Positions 29,698-42,069 of a stretch of DNA of 64,000 nucleotides are shown here, one piece after another. Below the pieces are notes generated by a model. That model searched no databases, was not told the origin of the DNA, and was given only the letters and a program-made list of their open reading frames with translations. A program made the translations under genes and the position numbers. The number at the start of each line of letters is the position of its first letter. Positions within the stretch are counted from its first letter, which is position 1. This DNA is from Gigantopelta aegis (taxonomy: Eukaryota > Mollusca > Gastropoda > Neomphalida > Peltospiridae): positions 70,671,695 through 70,735,694 of the forward strand of contig NC_054702.1 of the NCBI RefSeq assembly GCF_016097555.1. Direction: 5' to 3'.

Positions 29698-30901
29698 CTG
29701 ACGATCAAAAGAAAGCATACCAATTATTTTTATTATAAATAAACACAATACACGTTTATGGAAGGTTAGATAGGTGCCAGTATTGTTCGTTATAATGCAA
29801 TTAATGACGAATAGTCGCACATTGCTGCGTTTGGGCGATGCCGCACGTGCAAAATGAGTTTATTCATCAAATTTATACTGTACGAGAAACATGATACTCG
29901 TGCACATAAGGGTGTAAAAAAGGGTGCCATTACTTAGAACATGCCTCAGTCAACAGTAAAACACCAGAGAACATGGCAAGGCTAACAGCCGAAGAAAGAT
30001 AGAGAGAGAGCTATTGGTATGGTGCAGGTGGGTGCGAATTATGCCCATGTGGCAAGAATCCTGAATTGCACAAAACTGACGATCACCAGGTTGATACAGC
30101 GTTACAGGGTGACTGGCAGGACTGCAGACAGACCATGAAGTGGAAGAGCCGGCGTCACAACAGTCAACGAGGACCGCCATCTCCGCATCTTACACTTACG
30201 TAACAGATTCCTCACTATGACGCCATCTGCAGCGACTGGCCTTGGACATGTCATCAGTCATCACACTGTACGTCGTCGACTACGACAGCATGGTATCAGG
30301 GCCTATTGACCATTCAGAGGGATGACATTGACGAGGCAACATCGACTTCGACGTTTACGTTGGGCACGTCAGTTTCAACGTTGGCAACATCAGAACTGGC
30401 AACGTGTACTATTTTCTGATGAGAGCAGGTTCCAGTTATTCAGAGCTGATGGCAGGACTCGGATATACCGACGTGCAGGAGAGAGAACAGCTCCGTGCTG
30501 TGTTCAGGAGACTGAACCGTTTGGTGGTGGATCTGTGATGGTTTGGGGCGGTATCTGTGGCCAGCAGCGGACAGACCTTATTGTCATTGACGGAAATCTG
30601 TCCGACGTCGGGTCCATGCTTGCATACTTGCACATGGTGGACATAACGCTATTGAAACATGTTCTTTGTGGACAAATTTATTCACCTTCGTTATGAGTGG
30701 TCCTTTATGAAATCGCACATTTCACCCCTAGTGCTATTGTGAACTGTGATATTATCATGTTATGGGTTTTATTTAGTATACTCATGTTTATTTATCGCCA
30801 AATTAGTATACTTTCAAAATATAATATTTGCATCAACTTGTGTTTTGTGTTGTTTTTAATACTTTGAAAAAATAATTGGTATACTTTCTTTTGATCGTCA
30901 G
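29698..30901 (+). mobile_element. Tc1-type transposon relic in the 5' leader of GH3 copy C
   Basis: Ends CTGACGATCAAAAGAAAG and its complement bound 1.2 kb. It separates the duplicated leader (to 29697) from the ATG of copy C at 30914. The family differs from the intact Tc1 at 9.4 kb. Confidence 0.75.
29973..30640 (+). pseudogene. Tc1-type transposase relic
   Basis: Starts MARLTAEER, then meets a stop at codon 10. Later parts show a helix-turn-helix region, WQRVLFSDESRF with the first catalytic Asp, and FGGGSVMVWGGI. Another stop precedes MTLTRQHRLRRLRWA, and the C-terminal third with the other two catalytic residues is missing. Non-functional. Confidence 0.8.
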
Positions 30902-31320
30902 TTTATAAACTCCATGGAGATAATTATAACAACAGCGTTGATGTCAGCTACAACTATCTCTGACTACCCATTCCGTAATATATCACTGCCATGGAACGAC
31001 AGAGTAGACGACTTAGTGAGTCGACTCACCATGGAGGAAATTAAAGAACAGATGTCTTGTGGAGGAAGGGGACCCAAGGGAGGACCAGCCCCGGCTATCA
31101 CTCGTCTTGGCATCAAGCCGTATTCCTGGAACACGGAGTGTCTACGTGGTGACGTAGATGCCGGGAACGCCACTTCCTTCCCACAAGCCATTGGTCTAGC
31201 GGCAACGTTCAGGTATTTTAATTTCGTTCAGGCATGGATCTATTGGTTTAGTAGTGGGGGGATGAGGGGGGGGGGGGGGGGGATACGTAACCCTATGTAA
31301 ATTTTGGTGGTTCATAAACA

Positions 31321-31628
31321 GGGGTGGGACGTAGCCCAATGGTAAAGCGTTCGCTTGATGCGCGGTCGGTCTGGGGTCGATCCCTGTCGGTGGGCCAATT
31401 GGGTTATTTCTCGCTCCACGACTGGTATATCAAAGGCCGTGTTATGTGATATCTTGTCTGTGGGATGGTGCATATAAAAATCTCTTCCTGCCAATCGAAA
31501 AAGAGTAGCCCATGAAGTGTTGACAGCGGGTTTCCTCTCTCAATGTCTGTGTGGTCCTTAAGCATATGTCCGACGCCATATAACCGTAAATAAAATGTGT
31601 TGAGTGCGTCGTTAAATAAAACAATACC
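31321..31628 (+). mobile_element. SINE, full length, tRNA-headed
   Basis: The head GGACGTAGCCCAATGGTAAA resembles an A box and GGTCTGGGGTCGATCCC a B box. The body has CTGTGGGATGGTGCATAT and the tail ends GTGCGTCGTTAAATAAAAC. It lies in intron 1 of copy C. Confidence 0.75.
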
Positions 31629-32624
31629 TTGTATAAAATGTAACAATAAGACAACAGAAGAATTTCATTCTTCAAAAACTGAATTGAAAATATATAAAGA
31701 GGAAATATATAAACAAGCAATTCATAAAATGTTTTCTGTGTTCTGTAGTGGTATAATATATTAATAATATATTATGCCCAATACAGTATTGGACATAATA
31801 CATTATTAATATATTATATATTTAACATCCATATGACCCATCCCCAACATAACAATTTGTGTATATTTATACAGTATAATTAGCATATATTTTTACTTCT
31901 ACAAAATAACTAGTCGTTGTGTGTAATATCTAGGTATATAATATAGTGTTTTCTAGACATATAAAGATGGACAATTAAAACCATAAGGAACTCATCACCA
32001 ACATCTGTATTGCATAGTGATATATTCTGTTGCATATCGCTCAATATTATGTCATCTGCCAGTCTCTCAGTAGTTATATAAATGTACACATTACTGTGAA
32101 AACGTTGACGACGAGATCAGCAGCAACACTGTAAACTGCAGATCCTCCCATCCGCCAAATCTCGACCGAGACGCCTTCCAAGTAAAATACTAAATAAACG
32201 GACAGAGTTCCACCTTCGTCTTGCAGCCCTTCGATCGTATTTAGTGTGGCTGAAGCTACCGGTATAGAGGTCCGTGCGAAGTTTAACGACTACATGAAAC
32301 ACGGGCTTTATGGAGACCACAGGGGAATTAGCCCCGTTGTTAACATCATGCGAGATCCCAGTTGGGGTCGAAACCAGGTATTTATACATATATAATATAT
32401 GTATGTATGTATGTATGTATGTATTCAGTATAAAGGCTATTGGCCCATAATACTGTCAGAAAGTGTTATACATTTTTGAGTAGCTAACATTTGGACAGTT
32501 TACTATAGATATACTATAGCTATATATTTAAATATTGAAGTATTTCTAAATTTTTTGCACATTATAAAGATATAGACATACATTAAATAATACATCCAAA
32601 TTTTCAGATGTCATTATTGTCGCG

Positions 32625-32765
32625 TTCACACTAACAGTTTTTCAAGTCTAAATTGGTAAGGACTAGTTTAACCCGGACTAATTTAGTTCGACCAGAAAAC
32701 ATCGATCCATCTCGGACTTAAGTTTAGCTCGGTCTAGATGTCGCAGTGTGAACGCTCCTCGGTTT
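32625..32765. repeat. Short MITE-like inverted repeat
   Basis: CGTTCACACT on the left pairs with AGTGTGAACG on the right across about 140 bp. Tentative. Confidence 0.35.
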
Positions 32766-32789
32766 CAGATCCGAGCTAAATCGTAATTG

Positions 32790-34032
32790 TGTGGTGCACG
32801 TTAAACGTTACATCATCCTTTTTCCGAGAGATTCGTCGAATCTCGGGTGATGGATGAGGTAACTGTTCCATAGAAATATGGTGATCTCTTAATACATCAT
32901 AACGCTTATATACAAGAAAAATATGGATTTCATCTTCAGTGTAACGTAATCTATGATCCAGGCAATAAGAACAGTCTTTCAGTGTAGACTTTGTTGTTAT
33001 ATATTGCTTGGTCAACAGCAAGTCTAAAGTTACTACATCTAAATATTGTATATATTATTCTAAGATATACAGGGATTTGATAAGTGAGGTAAAGTTCTAC
33101 ATTAAACAACGACTTATAATGCTTATAATAAAAAGTATAAGATAGATTAGTAACAGAACTACACCAATTTTGTTGAAGATTATTACATAATCGTTGTCTA
33201 AATTAAACTATAAACAATTTTGCATCTCCAACATTCTCAGCTATCCAAACATAGCCAAATCCTGATCTAAAAAGACACCCATGTTAGTCCGGTGTCCGAA
33301 ACATTTTATAACATTTACGGGGAAGCCGATTTTCATTCAGTTGTAATAGTCTACACCAATACTTATTAGCTATAGTAGTGTAAATAATCTGTAAAGGAAC
33401 TCTGTCATATTTACCTAAAACCATAAAACTACTGGTGTTTTTCCCTAATTAAAAAAACAACAAAACATTTACACATTTTAATCTGAACATCTTCAATAAT
33501 TTTACAGTAACAAGTACCCCACACTTCTGAACCATAACATAAAACTGGAGTTACCATATCATCTAATATCTTAAATTGATATTTACAGGGAATATCACCA
33601 TATTTCTTTTGATATCTATATATAGCACAAGTTTGGGTTTTAGTCCATATTAGTTTTGATGTAAACACAATACCTAAATATTTATAATATGAGACAACCT
33701 CTATACTGTTTCTATTAAAAAGCATATTTCTTGAGAGGATCTCCATTTCTTACAAAACACTTCTAATGCACTAATTTTCTTTTGTAGCTGTTAGGGGGTG
33801 TCAGAAACAGATGATACATTATCAGCAAACATAAGAGCATATAATGATTTAAAATCATTTGAAATAAAAACACCTTGTCCACCACACTCTTCCATAGTTT
33901 TACAAGCCTATTAATAAAAATAATGAATATTTGTGGACTCAATATACATCCTTGCCGGGTACCGATATTACAATGAAAATAGTCTGATAAGTCATTTGAT
34001 TTTCTTACACAAGCACTTAGTTTAGTATGCAT
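32790..34032 (-). pseudogene. LINE ORF2 relic (reverse transcriptase and C-terminus)
   Basis: On the - strand, NIGTRQGCILSPQIF is an RT motif. YKYLGIVFTSKLIW and PVLCYGSEVWG follow, then a Cys/His end with EDEIHIFLVYKRYDVLRDHH. Several frame breaks. The upstream RT piece continues at 35669-35776; a SINE separates them. Confidence 0.75.
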
Positions 34033-34046
34033 TGATTAAATTACAA

Positions 34047-35654
34047 GAAAGAAGTGTTTTATTTAACGACACACTCAACACATTTTATTTACGGTTATAT
34101 GGCGTCAGACACATGGTTGTGACGGTACATGCTCTTAATTTATTTTCGCCTGTGGCGATATTAATTGTTTTAGAGGGTCGAGCTGTACTTCTAATACACA
34201 CCCAGCCCAGGTGCGGAGCCATGTGGCCAGTAGTTACGTAATAACTCCGCTAGTGCTGTTTATGACCAGGGGATTGCTCGCGGAATGGCGACAGCCAGTC
34301 TGACGATCAGAGAAAAATATGCCGGCATGGTGGCTGTGGAAAATCCACATGATAGGTGAGGTACCGCGTTGTGCCCCCAGGCGATATTCGCTGTCTCTGA
34401 GAGTTTTGAATAAATAGCTAGGATTTTAGATATATCGGGGAGAAACATAGGAAGGCTCCAGGGGATCGCTGTCTGTCCACTGAACGATCTATATTAGTTC
34501 AGACTGGACTTTGGTAAATATATATTTTCTGCTCTGTGTATAACCTTGATGTGATTGATGTGACTAAATATTTTAATACTGTATTATACCAATATTATTT
34601 AGACGGTGCTGCCGGTCATCTGAGGCAGTAATCTGTAGGCTCACTGTCCTAAATAATTATAAAAAGCTTAACCAGTCATCCTAGAGGACCTAGGTAAACT
34701 GTAGGTTATTGTCTTTATTGTGATAGGTACCAGTATTAATTCTGTGTTACAAGGTTACTAAATGAGTAGTTAAGGGTTAATTAAAAATTAACCAGTCAGG
34801 AATAGAGTTGTAATTCCTTTATTAATTAAGTTCTCCTGGAAGCGTTTCTCAATTATCACACGTTACGGAACGAGTAGTAAGGGTTAATTAAAAATTAACC
34901 AGTTAGGAATAGAGTTGAAATTCCTTTATTTATTAAGTTCCCCTGGCAGCGTTTCTCAATTATCACACGTGTGGGTGTTGTGTCACGGTGAAGTGATTAG
35001 CATATTGTGTAAACTAGACACCTAGAGATTAACTAATTAAGTGATCAGTTCTGGGTTGTTATTATTTGTTGTTGTTAATTAACTACTGCGGCAGTACATT
35101 TGTCAGCGTAGGTTAATACAGATTCCAAAGTGTATTGTGTTTTTGTTGTGTTTTTTAGTGAACTAAACGTGCTATATTACATATACTTTATATAAGATCT
35201 TATCTCTGATCATACCTAGACGAGCCACTCGGGTAAATACTGCTCGATACAGAGAGATCTAATAGATATACAGTTAGGAGAGATATTTGGATAATCGTGT
35301 TTCATCCAGTTACGGGTATTGTAGGGTCCCCGTGACAATGGTTAAGGACCACACAGATTTTGAGAGGAAACCCACTGTCGCCACTACATGGGCTACTCTT
35401 CCGATTGGCAGCAAGGGATCTTTTATTTGCGCTTCCCACAGGCAGGATAGCACAAACCATGGCCTTTGTTGAACCAGTTATGGATCACTGGTCGGTGCAA
35501 GTGGTTTACACCTACCCATTGAGCCTTGCGGAGCACTCACTCAGGGTTTGGAGTTGGTATCTGGATTAAAAATCCCGTGCCTCGACTGGGATCCGAACCC
35601 AGTACCTACCAGCCTGTAGACCGATGGCCTGCCACGACGCCACCGAGGCCGGTC
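34047..35654 (-). mobile_element. SINE inserted into the LINE, itself split by an LTR
   Basis: Flanked by the 14-bp duplication TGATTAAATTACAA at 34033-34046 and 35655-35668. The tail is on the left (TTTTATTTAACGACACACTC), the tRNA-like head on the right (ACCGGCCTCGGTGGCGTCGT on the - strand). Without the LTR and its 5-bp duplication it would be about 383 bp. Confidence 0.8.
34118..35337. mobile_element. Solo LTR-like fossil, ~1.22 kb
   Basis: Ends TGTGACGG and CCGTGACA (TG...CA), flanked by a perfect 5-bp target duplication ATGGT (34113-34117, 35338-35342). Related copies lie at 55989-56835 and 60363-60837, each with its own 5-bp duplication. There is no coding region, so it is best read as a solo LTR of a retrotransposon family. 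Perfect duplications suggest moderate to young age. Confidence 0.7.
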
Positions 35655-35668
35655 TGATTAAATTACAA

Positions 35669-35773
35669 ATAAATATTTACCACATATTCCAACTTCAGCA
35701 AGACTTTTCAAAAGTAATATATGATTAATATTATCAAAAGACTTCGAAAAATCTACATAAAGACAATAAAATC

Positions 35774-35776
<3 letters not shown>
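35669..35776 (-). pseudogene. LINE RT piece upstream of the SINE
   Basis: Reads YVDFSKSFDNINHILLLKS, the RT block with the catalytic-site motif preceding RQGC. Ends at a TA microsatellite. Confidence 0.7.

Positions 35777-35861
<85 letters not shown>
35777..35861. repeat. (TA)n microsatellite
   Basis: About 85 bp of TA. Confidence 0.95.
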
Positions 35862-35862
<1 letters not shown>

Positions 35863-36562
35863 CGTAAATGAACAGCAAATTAATTAATATTAGAACAGGA
35901 AAACACAGAGCACTATATTATTCTATGAGCACAAGTATGCAGGGTTATCCCCGGGCCTGTTGACATGAAGTATTATCTAGGATCACATGTGTAGGGATCG
36001 GGTCTCAGGAAAATTGACTGCCTCAATGCATTTATTTGAATGTGTTTTTCTTTCTGAGGAAACCTACGGTGAAGATCCTATTCTGAGTGGAATGTTAGCA
36101 CAAAGTTTCGTGAAGGGTCTCCAGGGAAACAACTCCAGGTTCATCCGGGTCAATGCTGGCTGTAAACACTTCGATAGGAGATTTTGGCGAAGTCCTGGAT
36201 GCTTCCTTGAAACTCTAACAGATGTTTCATCTATAGAATAACCACATATTCCCAGGAGATCCTTTTGTAGGCCGTTACATCCGAAAAACAATGATAGATT
36301 GAATTGTATTTTCTGTTAGAATATCCTGTACGTTTGTATCACAGATTATTGGTCCAATGGTTAATAACACAGAACAGCAATTTGGAGAAAAAAACGCCGA
36401 CTATTGATCCATCGGTGACGACGACGCCTTTACAGAGCTTGGGTCAACTTGGCAAAGAGTTCAGCTATGCTCCTGGTTGTGACTCTAATGCCTGTACCAA
36501 GTACAATTCAGCTGAGATTGAGAAGACAGTTACTGGAGCTGATGTCATATTTGCGTGTTTGG

Positions 36563-38086
36563 TCATGAATACATGCACCTTGGACTAAATTTATGAAGTC
36601 TGTATTTTTTTTAACGCAGGTATTTAAGCATTGTAAATACATGTAGTTACACGCGTGTAAGATATATACAGGATTTGTAAATTTGGCCACTTATGGTTTA
36701 GCTTTTGCAAATGTATACCCTTTTGTGGGAGTGCTCTGATGGTTTAGATTACAGGGATGGAAATATACCTCCCGTTTCTTCATTTTCAAATTGCAAGTGA
36801 ATGTGTATTAGATAAACACACTTTCCTGATAAACTATATTAGGTCGTGATTGGAAGGCTTAGATCACTAGGACATACATTCGGGATCATCCCACTATCCC
36901 TGATTTCACTAGCCCTGGTACCACTAGCCCTGAAAAATGACCAATTAATGGCTGCCATGGATGTTCCATTTCTTTAGACTACTCCCCAGTACATATAAAC
37001 TATTAATAAATAAACATGTCTTGTTTTACTGATTAGGTAGACACAATAGATGAGATACCCTTTTAATGCCTCAATTGAAAACGTGGAGTACTTACTTAAT
37101 CCTCTTCGTACAATTCCTTTATCTATACACATGTGTTGTTTTAATATGCTCGCTGTGCGTTAATCCTCTTCATACAATTCCGTTATCTATAAACATGTGT
37201 TGTTTTAATATCACTATTACTGTCAATACATAATTAGTAGGGACCTCTATATATGAATGTTGCAAATGTGCCATTGGTCATGTGATGGATAAGAAGTGTT
37301 GAACAATCAGTTGCTAAATGTGTCAGTGCTATGACGTATGTTGCATTGTTTATATGGTTTTGAAATGTCATGTTTTAAATGTATTATTAAAGTGCTATTA
37401 CAGTGCTATTACCATAAACACTATCGAATAAAACATTTATTTAACTATATTCATTTTTGTAATTACTTATTTGATTTAGTTTGTTTATAATGGGGATGAC
37501 AACCGGTGGCAGTAACAGCCAATATGACTGACAATCTGGGGCTAGTGGAACCAGGGCTAGTGGAATCAGGGCTAGTGGGGCTAACTCTTACATTCACATT
37601 ATTAATTGTTTCGTATTTTAAGAAATATAAACCCGAACGGGGTCGAATACTTAGTCACAAAACTACAGGAAGCAGAAGTATTGACGCAATTAAATGCATA
37701 TTGCCTTCGGTTTTCTCGGGTAATTTAAAAGAAACATTTGGTGGAATTTACAATTAAAAGGACAAAACAATTATACAGTTGCTGAATGATGGGACTTGCT
37801 TCAAAACATCTTGCTCTAATTAGTGCAATATATCTATACTTGTCATGTCCTATGGTATCCGCTATGACAGAAAACTTAAGGACTAGTAACCGGAATAAAA
37901 ATATCTTCTGTCATTGAAAGTGTATATTAAGTTTTAAGTCATATCTACACCCTCCTCGACGAAAATGTCTCAGTTATGTTTTATATACAATATCCAGTTC
38001 TTTCAATCGATGTGCTTGAAACTAAGTGGCACTTTGTCAGTCACTCAAAACAATTCTTATTTTGTGAATTTATTAACGCATTTAAG
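36563..38086. other. Intron 7 of copy C
   Basis: AT-rich, partly alignable with intron 7 of copy B. Short diverged tandem pieces: GGGCTAGTGG-like repeats at 37548-37580 and a duplication with TCCTCTTC...ACAATTCC at 37100-37210. No gene seen. Confidence 0.4.
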
Positions 38087-38178
38087 GTCCAATTCTGGAA
38101 CGAGAAGGACATGATCGGGCTGATCTAGAATGGCCAGGAAAACAACTTCAAGTGATTCAATACGCTGTCAAATACGGT

Positions 38179-38181
38179 AAA

Positions 38182-38223
<42 letters not shown>

Positions 38224-38225
38224 GT
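38179..38225. repeat. (TAAG)n microsatellite at the exon 8 donor of copy C
   Basis: Begins inside the donor sequence GGTAAATAAG. Confidence 0.9.
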
Positions 38226-40256
38226 TAGTAAATAAATAAAAATAAAGAAGGAATCGATTTTCTCAGAGTGAAGGATAAAGATAAAAATCAAAAGCATATA
38301 GCATCATTGACATACAGATGCAAAAAGGTGACAGCATATATATAGCAGAAATATTAGTGTCAAAATGTATGCTTTACCGTGTAGGTTTATTTGGGGTTTT
38401 TTGCTGGGTTTTTTGCTGGGGGTTTTTGTTGTTGTTGTTTTTGATTTTCTTGCTTAAAGACTTAAGCCGTTAAAAACGGTTCTACGTAGCGTTTTCCACC
38501 CCCACCTCTTCAGAAAGTCTTCCGCGAATTCACATATGGTTCATCGCTGGCCTTTATGCATTGAACGTATGCGAATTTTTGTTCGGTTACTTTATTAAAA
38601 TGGACTTATCACCACAGGTAAAGGAGCACCACTGGTCGTGTTTCTGTTCAACGCCGGACCTATGAACTTAACTTGGGCCTACAATAACGACGACGTCAGC
38701 GCCATGTTTGAAGTGTTCTTCCCGGCTCAGGCGACTGGCGAGGCGATGGGGAGAATTCTCACCAGCCAACAAGATGGCGACGTCCCGGCCGGAAGACTCC
38801 CCAACACGTGGCCCAAATACATCGATGACGTCAGTACTGGGTTTCCGTAATTTTAGTCCATATTTACGATTGGTAGATAACTACAATAAACTTGAAGACG
38901 TATCGTAGGTAGTCTTGGGAATTGGTTGAAATTTCATTATCGACCATTGGTTATCATCGGTTTGCGCCAACCAATCAACGTTCGATTACACAATTGGTTA
39001 AAAATACATAGGATTTGAATTACAACCACCATACACCTATTGTCGTGTTTACCGGAATAGATCCTGCAAGTTGTTAATTTTACATTTAGTAAATATTTGA
39101 TAAAATGTTTCTTTATGTACATATGAAAACAAACACCAACTTGAGCATGTTTATATCAATTCCATCATTTAAACTGGAGGAACAATTAGTTTCCCGCACA
39201 AACGATTATGGATTGTTATAATCGATCATCACATAGGTAGACCGAAACCGATCAATTGTCGAGTATAATCGTAGGATAACTCGACATTGATGGATTCCAA
39301 TTTTACCCTTTACACCATTAACCCAATTACCCATGACAGGTAGATCAAAAGTCGTGATGTGGACGGACGTTGATAAGAGCACTTAAAGAGAGTCTCGGTT
39401 CCCGTTTCCATTAGTTCAGTGTACTCTGTTCAATATCCCTTCCCTCTGCTTTCCATCTCAGTCTCTTTCTATCTCCCAGGGTGTAAGCATTGTACTTTCG
39501 ATGTTATGGTAAAAGCATAACAGATTGACTTAAAGGTTTGTTTTGTTTTTACTTCACATTCTTAAAGTATAAAACAATCTTACAGACTATAATTGCTTTC
39601 CCCCCAGGTACCGCTTATGACAGACTATACGATGGAAGGAAAGACGTATCGCTATTTTAAAGGAGAGGTCTACTACCCATTTGGATTCGGTTTGTCCTAT
39701 ACAAGCTTCGAATACACCGAGATGATAACTCCGATTAGAGTGAAAGATGGAGAGGACGTTTCTGGAGAGATCGTCGTTCAGAATTCTGGGAAATATGACG
39801 CTGACGAGGTGAGGACAGAGAATAGAGTTTGTTTATCACGTGGTAAGTGTACAACATAACGTCAATGTAAACTGATGTTTCTAATGAGAATCCCACGAAA
39901 TCCACAAGGTTCACAACGTAATGGTGACAAATATAATCCTTAGTTATTATTTTGATGTAGCATAGCTCACGTTTAGAAATTGTTTCTTGAAGTTGTTTCA
40001 AACTTTACGTTTTGACAGTCTATAATCAATCACTTGTTAAGAAATTGTCTATGTGAACATCATACATCATAACTTACTTACATATAGTAAAGTAAATATT
40101 ACCTATTGTTATATTCTATATAGTTCAGACTTGCACCCCGTGGTAAAACTCAGCTGTACCTAGGCAGTGGACAAAACGTATCGCTAATTCATAAAGGTAC
40201 ACAACATAAGACATGTCATGTATTATTATATTTCAGGTAGTCCAAATGTACATCTG

Positions 40257-40496
40257 GGCCCGTGCTTATAAAACTTTTTTTAGAGTCCAGACTCAATCTC
40301 AAATGTCCGACTCCGTATAACCGTAAATAAAATGTGCTGAGTGCGTCGTTAAATATAACATTTCCATTTCCAATCTCAAATGATAACACACGCATGCAAT
40401 TTGTATGACGTCGTTATGACACTAGTGTCTCAGACTCTATTAGAGTCCCGAGTCTAGACTCTAAACGTTTTATAGGCACCAGGCCTGGTGGCAGAA
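40257..40496. mobile_element. Palindromic MITE inserted in the first cassette
   Basis: Left end GTGCTTATAAAAC and right end GTTTTATAGGCAC are near complements, with AGAGTCCAGACTC / GAGTCTAGACTCT inside. A second copy is at 43078-43210. A SINE tail is inserted in this copy. Confidence 0.6.
40304..40374 (+). mobile_element. 5'-truncated SINE tail with target duplication
   Basis: TCCGACTCCGTATAACCGTA to GTCGTTAAATATAAC, flanked by CAATCTCAAATG on both sides. Confidence 0.7.
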
Positions 40497-41555
40497 AATG
40501 TACCTTACCTCATCATGGTACACACAAAAAAAGACACGTCACCTATTATTATTATATATAAGGTAGTCCAAATCTGCGTCTAGTGGCACAGAACGTATTG
40601 CTACCTCATCAAGGTACACATCATAGACATCATTTTAGGTAGTCCAAATCTACATTTGGTGGCACGTATTGCTGCCTCTTCTTTAAGGTACACAACGTAT
40701 GACACATCACGTATTATATTTTAGATAGTCCAGATCTACATCTGGTTGTACAATGCATCTGTCCCTGTCCCCCCGTTACAATTGGTATATGTCGATCGAG
40801 TCAGAATTACCAAAGCGAAATATGTAAATGTAAAGTTTACGTTCCCAGCCCAGAGACTGGCAGTGTGGCACGATGGAACAGGATGGGTCATAGAAGAAGG
40901 TATGTAAATATATTGTACAAAATGTTAGTTATGAAATACATAGGAGTGAATATTCTTATTACTGGAGTAGAATGAAGTTTGCCGTTTAAGACTGATGCCA
41001 ACCGATGAACTACATATGCACGTAATATTTTATATAGGTAATTATTGGCTACATAAAATTAAGATCTTAACAACCGTGAATGTGGCCTTGTCTTAAAGCC
41101 CCTGGCCCTAGTTATTAAGCAGTGTAAAATAGTTTAGGCAATTGCAGTAATCCCCATTAACTTACAATGTGTTGCTTAAATTATCCATTTTAGCCAATCT
41201 TACATGTGTCTGGTCATCCTATGAGTAAAGAAGTGGTCATTTATGATGGCTGTGCTAGTTTCATTACTGTCTAATAAATTCTACAAACAAAATTTGTCTT
41301 CTACATCCGTTTATTTATTTATTATTTTTATTCCAGGTATGTGTGGAATATCAGGCGGTGGACAACAACCCAACCAGAAAGTGATGATCGATTCTAATGT
41401 AATTGTTTCAGAGTTTAAAGTCATCGGAACAGCAGTTCTAGGGATGTCCTAACATAGGATCAGCATATTGTGAACTAAAGTGTTGTTTTGTAAGTACTGG
41501 GTAAACTCATTCGAATATTCTTTTAAATTTGTAAATAATGAAGCAACATTGTCAA

Positions 41556-41561
41556 AATAAA
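41556..41561 (+). promoter_or_regulatory. Poly(A) signal of copy C
   Basis: AATAAA 104 bp after the stop, in the same context as in copy B. Confidence 0.55.
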
Positions 41562-41786
41562 ACTAATGATAAAGTTATCTTGACCTTGTTTATGTAGTCC
41601 GACATATGAGTAATCGTGTATGAAAAGCGTTTATCTGCATTTGTGTTTTGGCATGTTCAATTATTCATTTCATCTTCGTGTTTATATCTGAGAATTTATC
41701 ACGGTTCAAGATCGCTCTCCTGAGCACACTTCGGCTATCCGGGTTGTTTCTCTAGGACAGGGATTAATAGTTAATATTCAGGGGTT

Positions 41787-42069
<283 letters not shown>

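Larger units (their letters stand above)
40237..40724 (+). repeat. Acceptor-plus-exon-start cassettes before exon 11 of copy C
   Basis: GTAGTCCAAAT-like exon 11 starts preceded by a pyrimidine-rich tract and AG (or AAG) occur at 40237, 40563 and 40639, before the true exon at 40725. Each carries about 45 bp of exon-like sequence, then GGTACACA-like intron sequence. Confidence 0.65.
30914..41452 (+). pseudogene. GH3 beta-xylosidase-like pseudogene (copy C)
   Basis: Segments homologous to copy B: exon 1 30914-31212, exon 2 32227-32377 (9 bp shorter, in frame), exon 3 36059-36175 (cut after GCKHFD), exon 7 36345-36562, exon 8 38087-38176, exon 9 38618-38829, exon 10 39608-39808, exon 11 40725-40899, exon 12 41337-41452. 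The end of exon 3 and exons 4-6, including the nucleophile, are gone; unrelated sequence fills 36176-36335. Exon 7 has one extra base in an A run and has lost its donor. Exons 8-12 are open with good splice sites, and AATAAA is at 41556. A Tc1 relic separates the leader from the ATG. No active enzyme can be made. Whether the exon 8-12 part is still transcribed is open. Confidence 0.85.

Noticed and set aside
31321-31400. Genuine tRNA gene
   Set aside because: A and B boxes are present, but the cloverleaf is not convincing and it continues into a SINE body.
40304-40374. Small RNA gene
   Set aside because: It is the tail of the local SINE family with a target duplication, without internal promoter boxes.
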